Assembly (NCBI RefSeq): GCF_963678635.1
Contig: NC_087069.1
Span: forward strand, 1,624,166 to 1,688,165
DNA from: Symsagittifera roscoffensis
Taxonomy: Eukaryota > Xenacoelomorpha > Acoela > Convolutidae
DNA: 64,000 bases
Reading direction: 5' to 3'
Shown one piece after another: positions 12,038-22,580 of the stretch. A program made the translations under genes and the position numbers. Below the pieces are notes generated by a model. It was not told the DNA's origin and did not search any database. It saw nothing but the letters and a program-made list of their open reading frames with translations. How positions within the stretch are numbered: position 1 is the first letter of the stretch; every line of letters begins with the position of its first letter.

Positions 12038-12681
12038 GTTATTTTGAACAATGGCTTCATCATTAGTGTCTTCGGATTCATGTTGTCGGTGTGGCGATTC
12101 ATGGTGGTCGCAGCGTCAGAAATGAAATGTTTTTTTTTTCCGTTACTGTCAATAATTTCCCTTGCGATGAGCATTATGGTTCTGGATTTTTTCCCCTAAA
12201 AACTTGGTCCACAAAATGGTTAAAAGTAGAAATGGTAAATTTAGGCTCATTTCTTAATGAAACAAAGTTTTCCGAAACAATTTCTTCGAGCTTGAAAGTT
12301 GTTAAAATACTCAACAGTTTGCTTCCCGAAAAATGCATAAATTGTTTTCTCAAACGTGCTCAAACAATTATATAATATTTAATCGTTTCTTTTTCTCCGG
12401 ATATAGTTTGTCGCGAGACTTTTATTTTGATGACAATTAAATTTATATAGTAATAATGACTTAAGTAATCGAGCTTAACCTTTGATGATTTCAGGCAAAG
12501 TTTGAGAGGATAGACAGTTTTAATCAAGTGCAATAATTTAGTCTAATAATTACCTCTGCGATAAGCAAGGGTAATGCAAACGGGTATTAGACTTTTTCCG
12601 TAAACAACTTTGTACACAGGAATCTTCTGGACGCATATCTACCCTGTTTCATATTATGTTCCAGTTTTGTAGCGGCGTTCC

Positions 12682-12810
12682 CGGCCAATTTAGTCTAGAG
12701 GTAACAAATATGCCTGGGACGTCAAAGTTCGCATCTGACCAGGACCTGTTTTTTTTAACTTGAAATATTCTGCTTCAAATATATTTGTCGGCCAATGATT
12801 TGCCTGCTTA
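12682..12810 (+). repeat. tRNA-derived SINE-like module, array unit 2
   Basis: Same structure as the module at 7198: A-box-like TAGTCTAGAGG, decayed B box GTTCGCATCTGACC, T8 run and a tail ending TTTGCCTGCTTA. It is carried by the array unit, so it probably did not insert independently. Confidence 0.6.
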
Positions 12811-15800
12811 CCTGTTGTTGGCTGAATTGTCTTAATGCACGTGCTCGTGTTTTCCTGCGCTTTTTCATTTTTTTTATTAGTCTTGGATGTACGCCTACAT
12901 TATGTAATTTTTTTCAACTTGACTTCGTTTTTCCTTCTTTTTTTGTTTCGCTTAAAGTAATTACTCGGCAAAAATTATATCGGCCTTTTTTATGATTTTT
13001 AATTATCCGGAGAATTTTTAATTTTTTTTGCAACTTAGCCTGATTTTCGAAAAATTTCGAAGATTTAGTTATCGATAGAAAAACCGTTTTTTTCTCTTTG
13101 TGCCTGCATACTTCCCAGAATTTTTTAGAATTTTTTTTTTACCTGAGCCCTTTGTCTACAGCCTCCGAAAAAGTGTGTGGGGTAATTTTTTGCCCATGTT
13201 TTTTTTGTTATCTCGAAACTTACTTCTCTCAATTGTGAGTTTTTGGCGACAATGAATTGAACTGTTTTGAAAAGCTCCCCTGCATAAGTGGGTATGACCG
13301 ATTTTTTTTGCACATAAAGTTAGGGCCCTCGGAATAATCAAAATTTTGATTTTTGACCGTTTAGCGAATCTTTTCGACTTTCCTCAAAAACAACCGTTTA
13401 AATCTGATATTGTGGTTTCATTGAGATAATGGCTTGTGGGTAGCTCGTCTGCATTAGTGAAAAGAAACAAAAAAGTTACCAACAAAAGTCATCGCCCTCT
13501 GAAAGTCAAATGTTTGATTTTTTGACAGTTTTGAGAAAGTTTTTGACTGTTCTCCGAAACTAACCGCACGAATCTGAGATTTCGTTTCAAATTGAAATAA
13601 CAGTTGCGTGTTGCGTGATTTCCTTCTGCATAATATTTCTATTTTTTTTTAACTCAAAAAGCTATGATTCTCGCAAGAAAAGTTTTGGATTTTGGTAAGC
13701 TTTTTTTCAGAACTTTCGACCGTTGTATGGAAACTTTTTAGTTTTTCTTAGAATTTACCCAATAAATTTTGAGATGAAAAATTCTATTGAAATAAAGAGT
13801 TGCGATCATTGTTTCTACAAAAGCGGCGTTTTCTATAATTTTTTGTAGGAGAAATCTATCTCCTAGGGAAATTTGATTATCTTAAAATTTCCTCTTCCCA
13901 CTTTTTAGTAGAGAAACAAATAAGGTTTTTTGCAAATCCATCTTTTGAAATCACACTTTTAGTGTCCATTATTGTTTTTCATCGCGACATTTCAGTTTCT
14001 CATCGCGACATTTAGTTGGGCTCGTCTTTGTTTTTCATAGCGACGAAAATTTCGGTTCACCTAGTTTTTTTCAACATTTGAATTTTTTTTGTTTTTTATG
14101 TTTGTGTTGCTGATATTTTTTGAAAAAATTTTGAGGAATTCTTAAGTTGAGTTCAATACCATTATAAAAGTGGACAAAAGGAAATTGGAAGTATGCTGAA
14201 AGCTATCTCAAAAACCCACAAAAATTCTGAAAATAATGTTTTCTTATTTTGAAAGTGACTTAAGGAACCTGAAATTTATGTTGTGTGAAAGACAAAAATT
14301 GATTTAAAAAATCAAGAAAATACAGTATTAAATAAAAGCAAATTTAAAAAATGGAATTAATTTCGGTCTCAGAGAGAGAATTTCTCAGATAAAAATTTTA
14401 AGAAGTTTCTTGAACAAAATAAAAAGAAAAACTACTTCATGCAACCAATCAAGTATAATTGATCTTTTTTTTCATCCTGACAAATCTTTAATTGTTTTAG
14501 CCAAAGGTGAGAAGGATAAAACAATCAATTAAGAACAATAATTTTTTCTGAAAATATTCTTCTGTCAATTGATTTCTTCTTTGCTCTCGGTAATAACATT
14601 CTGATGTCCGAAATGTTTCTTTTTAAGATATCGGAACAAATATTAAAAAAAAATTTTGTTTGATAAAAATTTGAGAAAATCTAAAGGATTTGGAAAAATT
14701 GCTGCTTTTTGAGTTAATAGTCAAGTGTTTTGATTTTGATGCCAATTTGAGAGGAAAGTTCGAAGTTGATGAAATTTGAAAGCAAATCTCCGGAAATCTT
14801 GTTTTTATTCTTAATTGATATGCTTGATGTAAATGGGTTTTTTTAAAAAAGTAAGAGCATCATTTTTTTCAGCTACTATTGAGGTTCTTTTATGAAAGTT
14901 GTTTGAAACTTCAGCATTCATTTTTTTTAATCTCATTTTGATCTAGTTTATACCAAATGTTCTTGTTGATGTTTACAGCGATTTTTTTGTACGCTCTGCA
15001 TTTTGCTTGGTCGCAAAATTTTGACAAAGTTTTGTGTACATCTAATAACTTCTGGATCATGATTTGAAAAAATGAGCGTTTCTTTCTATGGGTTATTTGT
15101 TTAGCATGTGCTGCGAAACTCAGCTTCGCCTCCGTGTTCATATATCTTTTAATAATTATTATCAGTAATGTAGTCAGAGTATTTCATTGTTGCAAAGCGG
15201 AAAAATTGAGTCGCTGATTGGTTCCAACTAAAAGTTTCATCCCGTTCAAGCTTTTGTTTTTGCTCACAAAAAATAAATCCTGCTTAATCAGTTCTTTTTC
15301 CCCTGGTTGAAATTTGTCATGTCATTTTTGTCTTGATAACTATAAAGTTAATGTGCTTTTAAAAAATGTTTGTCGCTTATGTCTTAACTTGTGGGAGTTA
15401 ATTGAGCAATATCTTTGAGATGATTTTAGACAAGTTTTATAGTGAGAAAGAAATTGAATTAAGTACATCAATTGTTTCTGGAGTTGTATCTATTACAAAT
15501 TGTTTTTTTTTCTCTCGGAATTGAAATTCTGACGTCAGAAATAAGTTTATTTGAAGATAACCGAAAAATATCTGAAAAAAAATCCAAAATTTGAGCAAGT
15601 CAAAAGTTGAGTTACAAAAATCATAATTCTTCAAATGTGAAAAAAGACAAAGAGAAGATGAAAAGAATTTTGTTGATACAAAACTTGAAAAACTTATGCG
15701 AACTACAGAATCCAATAGCTAACAATTCCAAAACCCCAAACTAAGCTGTATCTGAAATACGTTAATAAAAGTTTAAAAACAACGTTCGAAGATTTTTTGA

Positions 15801-15934
15801 ACAGAACAAAAAAATAAAAAAGGATGTTCTCAGTTTAACAACTCAAAGAACTCGGAAATATTGTCAATGAAATGTATAACCTTTCTTCTTTGCTATTCTG
15901 CTGAAAACGTTTGCTTAAAACAAGTTTGTTTTCG

Positions 15935-16026
15935 ATTGATGAGGAAACATCAAAACTATTAGCCTTGTGAATCAGTTGGTTCCACAGGAAAAGAAATCAG
16001 GCAAGATGGTTCAGAATTATAACTGG
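15935..16026 (+). pseudogene. Dead copy of HARS exon 2, array unit 3
   Basis: It has the same lesions as the copies at 6464 and 11946 (acceptor AG lost, TGA after GCCTTG, donor changed). They therefore arose before the array expanded. Confidence 0.85.
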
Positions 16027-16668
16027 GTTATTTTGAACAATGGCTTCATCATTAGTGTCTTCGGATTCATGTTGTCGGTGTGGCGATTCATGGTGGTCGC
16101 AGCGTCAGAAATGAAATGTTTTTTTTCCCGTTACTGTCAATAATTTCCCTTGCGATGAACATTATGGTTCTGGATTTTTTCCCTTAAAAACTTGGTCCAC
16201 AAAATGGTTAAGGTAGAAATGGTAAATTTAGGCTCATTTCTTAATGAAACAAAGTTTTCCGAAACAATTTCTTCGAGCTTGAAAGTTGTCAAAATACTCA
16301 ACAGTTTGCTTCCCGAAAAATGCATAAATTGTTTTCTCAAACGTGCTCAAACAATTAGATAATGTTTAATCGTTTCTTTTTCTCCGGATATAGTTTGTCG
16401 CGAGACTTTTATTTTGATGATAATTAAATTTATATAGTAATAATGACTTAAAAAATCGAGCTTAACCTTTGATGATTTCAGGCAAAGTTTGAGAGGATAG
16501 ACAGTTTTAATCAAGTGCAATAATTTAGTCTAATAATTACCTCTGCGATAAGCAAGGGTAATGCAAACGGGTATTAGACTTTTTCCGTAAACAACTTTGT
16601 ACACAGGAATCTTCTGGACGCATATCTACCCTGTTTCATATTATGTTCAAGTTTTGTAGCGGTGTTCC

Positions 16669-16798
16669 CGGTCAATTTAGTATAGAGGTAACAAATATGC
16701 CTGGGACGTCAAAGTTCGCATCTGACCAGGACCTGTTTTTTTTTAACTTGAAATATTCTGCTTCAAATAAAATTGTCGGCCAATTATTTGTCTGCTTA
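16669..16798 (+). repeat. tRNA-derived SINE-like module, array unit 3
   Basis: A-box-like TAGTATAGAGGTAACAA, decayed B box GTTCGCATCTGACC, a T9 run and the tail ATTATTTGTCTGCTTA. It differs from the unit 1 and 2 modules by a few substitutions. Confidence 0.6.
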
Positions 16799-18336
16799 CC
16801 TGTTGTTGGCTAAATTGTCTTAATGCACGTGCTCGTGTTTTCCTGCGCTTTTTCATTTTTTTATTAGTCTTGGATGTACGCCTACATAATGTAATTTTTT
16901 TCAACTTGACTTCGTTTTTCCTTCTTTTTTTGTTTCGCTTAAAGTAATTACTCTGCAAAAATTATATCGGCCTTTTTTATGGGCCTAACGACCTAACTTT
17001 GGGCCTTTTTGATTAAAAAAACAATTTTAGTTCTGCTTTTTGCTTTTTCAAGTTGATTGATGAATTTCCATTTTTTTCCGTTTCGGAGAATTTTTAATTT
17101 TTTTTCAACTTATCCTGATTTTTAATTATCCGGAGAATTTTTAATTTTTTTTGCAACTTAGCCTGATTTTCGAAAAATTTCGAAGATTTAGTTATCGATA
17201 GAAAAACCGTTTTTTTCTCTTTGTGCCTGCATACTCCCCAGAATGTTTTTACCTGAGCCCTTTGTCTACAGCCTCCGAAAAAGTGTGTGGGGTAATTTTT
17301 TGCCCATGTTTTTTTTTTGTTATCTCGAAACTTACTTCTCTCAATTGTGAGTTTTTGATGACAATGAATTGAACTGTTTTGAAAAGCTCCCCTGCATAAG
17401 TGGGTATGACCGATTTTTTTGCACATAAAGTTAGGGCCCTCGGAATAATCAAAATTTTGATTTTTGACCGTTTTGCGAATCTTTTCGACTTTCCTCAAAA
17501 ACAACCGTTTAAATCTGATATTGTGGTTTCATTGAGATAATGGCTTGTGGGTAGCTCGTCTGCATTAGTGAAAAGAAACAAAAAAGTTACCAACAAAAGT
17601 CATCGCCCTCTGAAAGTCAAATGTTTGATTTTTTGACAGTTTTGAGAAAGTTTTTGACTGTTCTCCGAAACTAACCGCACGAATCTGAGATTTCGTTTCA
17701 AATTGAAATAACAGTTGCGTGTTGCGTGATTTCCTTCTGCATAATATTTCTTTTTTTTTAACTCAAAAAGCTATGATTCTCGGAAGAAAAGTTTTGGATT
17801 TTGGTAAGCTTTTTTTCAGAACTTTCGACCGTTGTATGGAAACTTTTTAGTTTTTCTTAAAATTTACCCAATAAATTTTGAGATGAAAAATTCTATTGAA
17901 ATAAAGAGTTGCGATCATTGTTTCTACAAAAGCGGCGTTTTCTATAATTTTTTGTAGGAGAAATCTATCTCCTAGGGAAATTTGATTATCTTAAAATTTC
18001 CTCTTCCCACTTTTTAGTAGAGAAACAAATAAGGTTTTTTGCAAATCCATCTTTTGAAATCACACTTTTAGTGTCCATTATTTGTTTTTCATCGCGACAT
18101 TTCAGTTTCTCATCGCGACATTTAGTTGGGCTCGTCTTTGTTTTTCATAGCGACGAAAGTTTCGGTTCACCTAGTTTTTTTCAACATTTGAATTTTTTTT
18201 TTGTTTTTTATGTTTGTGTTGCTGATATTTTTTGAAAAAATTTTGAGGAACTCTTAAGTTGAGTTCAATACCATTATAAAAGTGGACAAAAGGAAATTGG
18301 AAGTATGCTGAAAGCTATCTCAAAAACCCACAAAAA

Positions 18337-20632
18337 TTCTGAAAATAATGTTTTCTTATTTTGAAAGTGACTTAAGGAACCTGAAATTTATGTTGTTTGA
18401 AAGACAAAAATTGATTTAAAAAATCAAGAAAATACAGTATTAAATAAAAGCAAATCTAAAAATTGGAATTAATTTCAGTCTCAGAGAGAGAATTTCTCAG
18501 ATAAAAATTTTAAGAAGTTTCTTGAACAAAATAAAAAGAAAAACTACTTCATGCAACCAATCAAGTGTAATTGATCTTTTTTTTCATCCTGACAAATCTT
18601 TAATTGTTTTAGCCAAAGGTGAGAAGGATAAAAAAATCAATTAAGAACAATAATTTTTTCTGAAAATATTCTTCTGTCAATTGATTTCTTCTTTGCTCTC
18701 GGTAATAACATTCTGATGTCCGAAATGTTTTTTCTTTTTAAGATATCGGAACAAATATGAAAAAAAAAATTTTGTTTGATAAAAATTTGAGAAAATCTAA
18801 AGGATTTGGAAAAATTGCTGCTTTTTGAGTTGATAGTCAAGTGTTTTGATTTTGATGCCAATTTGAGAGGAAAGTTCGAAGTTGATGAAATTTTCAAAGC
18901 AAATCTCCGGAAATCTTGTTTTTATTCTTAATTGATATGCTTGATGTAAATGGGTTTTTTAAAAGAAAGTTAGAGCATCATTTTTTTCAGCTTCTATTGA
19001 GGTTCTTTTATGAAAGTTGTTTGAAACTTCAGCATTCATTGTTTTTTTTTACTCTCATTTTGATCTAGTTTATACCAAATGTTCTTGTTGATGTTTACAG
19101 CGAATTTTTTTGTACGCTCTGCATTTTGCTTGGTCGCAAAATTTTGACAAAGTTTTGTGTACATCTAATAACTTCTGGATCATGATTTGAAAAAATGAGC
19201 GTTTCTTTCTATGGGTTATTTGTTTAGCATGTGGTGCGAAACTCAGCTTCGCCTCCGTGTTCATATATCTTTTAATAATTATTATCAGTAGTGTAGTCGG
19301 AGTATTTCATTGTTGCAAAGCGGAAAAATTGAGTCGCTGATTGGTTCCAACTAAAAGTTTCATCCCGTTCAAGCTTTTGTTTTTGCTCACAAAAAATAAA
19401 TCCTGCTTAATCAGTTCTTTTTCCCCTGGTTGAAATTTGTCATGTCATTTTTGTCTTGATAACTATAAAGTTAATGTGCTTTTAAAAAATGTTTGTCGCT
19501 TATGTCTTAACTTGTGGGAGTTAATTGAGCAGTATCTTTGAGATGATTTTAGACAAGTTTTATAGTGAGAAAGAAATTCAATTAAGTACATCAATTGTTT
19601 CTGGAGTTGTATCTATTACAAATTGTTTTTTTTTTATTTTCTCTCGGAATTGAATTTCTGACGTCAGAAATAAGTTTATTTGAAGATAACCGAAAAATAT
19701 CTGAAAAAAAGATCCAAAATTTGAGCAAAAAGTCAAAAGTTGATTTACAAAAATCATAATTCTTCAAATGTGAAAAAAGACAAAGAGAAGATGAAAAGAA
19801 TTTTGTTGATACAAACTTGAAAAACTTATGCGAACTACAGAATCCAATAGCTAACAATTCCAAAACCCCAAACTAATCTGTATCTGAAATACGTTAATAA
19901 AAGTTTAAAAACAACGTTCGAAGATTTTTTGAACAAAACAAAAAAGAAAACTCGAAGAACTCAAAAGTATTGCCAATAAAATATTTAATTTTCCTTCTTT
20001 GCTTTTCTTCCTTGATGGTGTTTGCTATGAAGCAATATTGTTTTCGATTGATGAGATTGTTTTCCCTATAAACTTCGTCCACAAAATGGTTAAAAGCAGA
20101 AATGGTAACTTTAGGCTCATTTCTTAATGAAACAAAGTTTTCCGAAACAATTTCTTCGAGTTTGAAAGTTGTCAAAATTCTCAACAGTTTGCTTCCCAAA
20201 AAATGCATAAATTGTTTTCTCAAACGTGCTCAAACAATTATATATTGTTTAATCGTTTCTTTTTCTCCGGATATAGTTTGTCGCGAGACTTTAATTTTGA
20301 TGACATTAAAATTTATATAGAAATAATGACTTAAGTAATCGAGCTTAATCTTTGATGATTTCAGTCAAAGTTTGAAGAGGATAAAGAGTTTTAATCAAGT
20401 GCAATAATTTAGTCTAATTATTACCTCTGCGATAAGCAAGGGTAATGCAAACGGGTATTAGACTTTTTTTCCGTAAACAACTTTGTACACAGGACTCTTC
20501 TAGACGCATGTCTACCCTGTTTCATATTATATTCAAGTTTCGTAGCGTCCCCGGCCAATTTAATCTGGAGGTAACAACTATGCCAGGGACGGCAAAGTTT
20601 CTGGGTTCGAATCTGACCAGGACCTGTTTTAT
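18337..20632. repeat. Intron array unit 4 (right-truncated, with internal deletion)
   Basis: 18337-19910 matches 14220-15776 of unit 3 closely. 19910-20632 matches the right part of the other units in patches. The exon-2 copy is reduced to its first 11 bp (near 20048), where the sequence jumps to material that lies about 100 bp further on in other units. Its tRNA-like module (20543-20631) has the best-kept B box of the four. Beyond 20632 similarity stops. Confidence 0.8.
20543..20631 (+). repeat. tRNA-like module, array unit 4 (best-preserved B box)
   Basis: TTAATCTGGAGGTAACAAC is A-box-like and GGGTTCGAATCTGACC is a near-consensus B box, followed by CCTGTTTTATTG. The other array modules carry eroded B boxes, so this unit is closer to the ancestral state. 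The usual GTCTGCTTA tail is missing. Confidence 0.55.
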
Positions 20633-21365
20633 TGAACACAATGAAGACTTTTATAAAGAGGTCTGGGCGATTTATGATTTTTTTCCAAGTAAAGTTTCTA
20701 CGTTTGTTCTAGCTCAAATTTGGCTTTTGCTCTAGGACTTCTGTTTTCTTCTCCAGTCCAGTTAATTTCCTTTGTAAAAAGGAAGGAAAACTCAAGAATC
20801 GAAAAGCGAAACTGTGAATCTCTCATAAAACGTAATCTTCTACTAATTTCGAAAGTGGATAATAATTTTCAGTTTTTCCGGCGTAATAAAACCTTTAACT
20901 ATTTATCCAGTTTTCTCAAATTGGGTCACGTTTGTCAAAAAAAAGTCACTATTAAGTTGAGCTGGATTTCAAAGAGCTTTAAGGCCGTCTATTTTTTTCT
21001 TTGAGTGCCGACAAATTAGTTTCTTTCAAAAAACAATTCAGTCTGTTTTTTCTGTTTACTTGCGTCAATTGAACCTTTTCCCAAGTTTGTTTGCTAGTTT
21101 TTACAATTCCAAATGCTGTTGGTGAAACTTCTATTACTGAAGATAATTGATTTTTTTCGTACTTTGTAACCAGTTGAATTTTGTTCGTCAAAAACAATTT
21201 TATAGGGTTTTTCTCTGTTGATTCATCTGCTCGTAATCTTAGTCATCGTAAATAGTTTCTGGGCGTTGAAAATAAACGATGTGAATATCCCCATAACAGA
21301 CAAAAAGTACAGTGCTGTTTATCTCATTTCAAATTTATGATGGACAAGTTAAACTGGATGTTTAG

Positions 21366-21485
21366 GGAACCCGTGATATTGAGCCTCATCAAATGGTTGT
21401 GCGTGAAAAAGTTATGGGTAAAATAATTGAGGTGTTCAAGCGACACGGAGCAGAGAGTATCGATACCCCTGTTTTTGAACTAAAG
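21366..21485 (+). CDS. HARS: HARS exon 3 (GTRD motif, start of catalytic core)
   Basis: This 120-nt exon has acceptor tgtttag and donor gtgaga. Its 40 residues begin [16 protein letters not shown] and end DTPVFELK. This is the start of the class II synthetase core, including the motif 1 helix, which builds the dimer interface in HisRS. Both borders are phase 0. It joins exon 4 to give [16 protein letters not shown], as in animal cytosolic enzymes. Confidence 0.93.
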
Positions 21486-21552
21486 GTGAGACACTTTGTT
21501 AATTAAATTTGTTTGAAAAGTTGTTTTCACCCTTTTCTTTTTTATTTGACAG

Positions 21553-21774
21553 GAAGTTCTTACTGGTAAGTACGGCGAGGATTCAAAGCTAATCTATGAC
21601 TTGGCTGATCAAGGCGGTGAGATTCTTGCTCTGCGCTACGATTTGACAGTGCCTTTTGCTCGCTATTGTGCAATGAATAAGATCAAAACAATCAAACGAT
21701 ACCACATCGGCAAGGTTTACAGACGCGACAACCCTGCAATGTCACGCGGAAGGTTCCGAGAATTCTATCAATGT
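21553..21774 (+). CDS. HARS: HARS exon 4 (motif 2 region)
   Basis: The exon has 222 nt and 74 codons, acceptor tttgacag and donor gttagt, with phase 0 at both ends. The protein runs [17 protein letters not shown], then [13 protein letters not shown], then the motif 2 block [18 protein letters not shown], ending YQC. The arginine of FRE in class II motif 2 contacts ATP and the acceptor end of tRNA-His. The preceding intron is only 67 nt (21486-21552), in sharp contrast with the 17.7-kb and 26.9-kb introns around it. All expected conserved residues are present. Confidence 0.95.
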
Positions 21775-22276
21775 GTTAGTTTATTCATTTCAAGATGGGA
21801 CATCCAAAACGTATGTTTACACATGCATACTTGCGACAGTAGTATTATATTACGAACCCCATTTTTTCTGACACAACTCGCAAATAAAAGAAGTTCTCAT
21901 TTGTGGAGCTTAAGCTGCATAGCGTGGGCAATTCAATATCATTTGTTCTCTCTGCTTTGTTGATGACTAGTGTTGGTCTTGCGAGGACCTCTTCAGTTTT
22001 TTTTTCAAATTCGGTTTAAACCTTTTTTTTGTTAATTAGTTTTTAAGAGTACATTAACGTAGTTCAGACTCTTATATAGGTCGTGATGATTTTTTTCCTA
22101 TTTTCTCCAGCAGATTAAAAGAATAACCGCTTGATGCAGTTTTCTGAAATTGGGTTAGTTTCCTGTGAAAAGTGGCAGTGATAGAAGATTGTTGCAATTG
22201 TAAGAGCTTTAAAGGGATTTGTTCTCTGTGCAGATTGTTTGGTTCATTGAGGCCTCTGTGTTTGATTGTCTGTTAG

Positions 22277-22580
22277 GATTTCGACATAGCGGGACAGTAT
22301 GAAGGCCTGCTGCCTGACTGTGAGTGCATCAAAATAGTGTGTGAGATTCTGGACTCGTTAGATGTGGGCTGCTACTGTGTGAAGATCAACCACAGGAAAC
22401 TGCTGGAAGGGCTGGTTGTGGGGGTGTGTGGGGTGCCTGCTGCCAGCTTCAACTCCATCTCTTCCTCCATTGATAAACTGGACAAGCAGCAGTGGGAGGA
22501 AGTGAGGGAGGAGATGGTGAAGGAGAAGCAAATGCTCCCTCACACAGCCGACAAAATCGGCACTTTTGTTCAGCTGAAAG
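22277..22580 (+). CDS. HARS: HARS exon 5 (insertion domain) with a GC donor
   Basis: The 304-nt exon starts after tctgttag with DFDIAGQYEGLLPDCE. It continues through ILDSLDVGCYCVKINHRKLL and SIDKLDKQQWEEVREEM and ends within a glycine codon (CTG AAA G). The segment is the HisRS-specific insertion between motifs 2 and 3. The donor is AAAG|GCAAGT: a GC donor with otherwise perfect consensus. Joining G to the GC that opens exon 6 at 49465 restores Gly and the reading frame, whereas the nearest GT gives a frameshift. It is more GC-rich than the surrounding introns. Confidence 0.92.

Larger units (their letters stand above)
8881..14219. repeat. Intron array unit 2
   Basis: The most complete LINE-bearing unit, about 5.34 kb: LINE fragment 8881-10379, spacer, hairpin segment near 11145, dead exon 2 at 11946-12037 and tRNA-like module at 12682-12810. 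From about 9349 it matches unit 1. From about 10810 it also matches units 3 and 4 with more divergence. Units 1 and 2 are thus a recent pair sharing the LINE insertion, while units 3 and 4 lack it. Confidence 0.85.
14220..18336. repeat. Intron array unit 3 (4.1 kb, without LINE)
   Basis: It starts at TCTGAAAATAATGTTTTC, which recurs at 18337 to open unit 4. It holds a 1.55-kb left part (14220-15775) and a 2.55-kb right part (15776-18336) that matches 11770-14219. The right part includes a dead exon 2 (15935-16026) and a tRNA-like module (16669-16798). About 590 bp at its left edge (14220-14810) occupy the place taken by the LINE and spacer in units 1 and 2. Confidence 0.85.
3685..21365 (+). 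other. HARS intron 2 (17.7 kb), filled by a tandem array
   Basis: The intron is bounded by AAG|gtaatt at 3684/3685 and tgtttag|GGA at 21365/21366, phase 0. It contains the four array units, the LINE fragments and tRNA-like modules listed separately, and a roughly 730-bp stretch (20633-21365) in which I see no feature. The sequence is AT-rich with many T runs. Confidence 0.8.
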
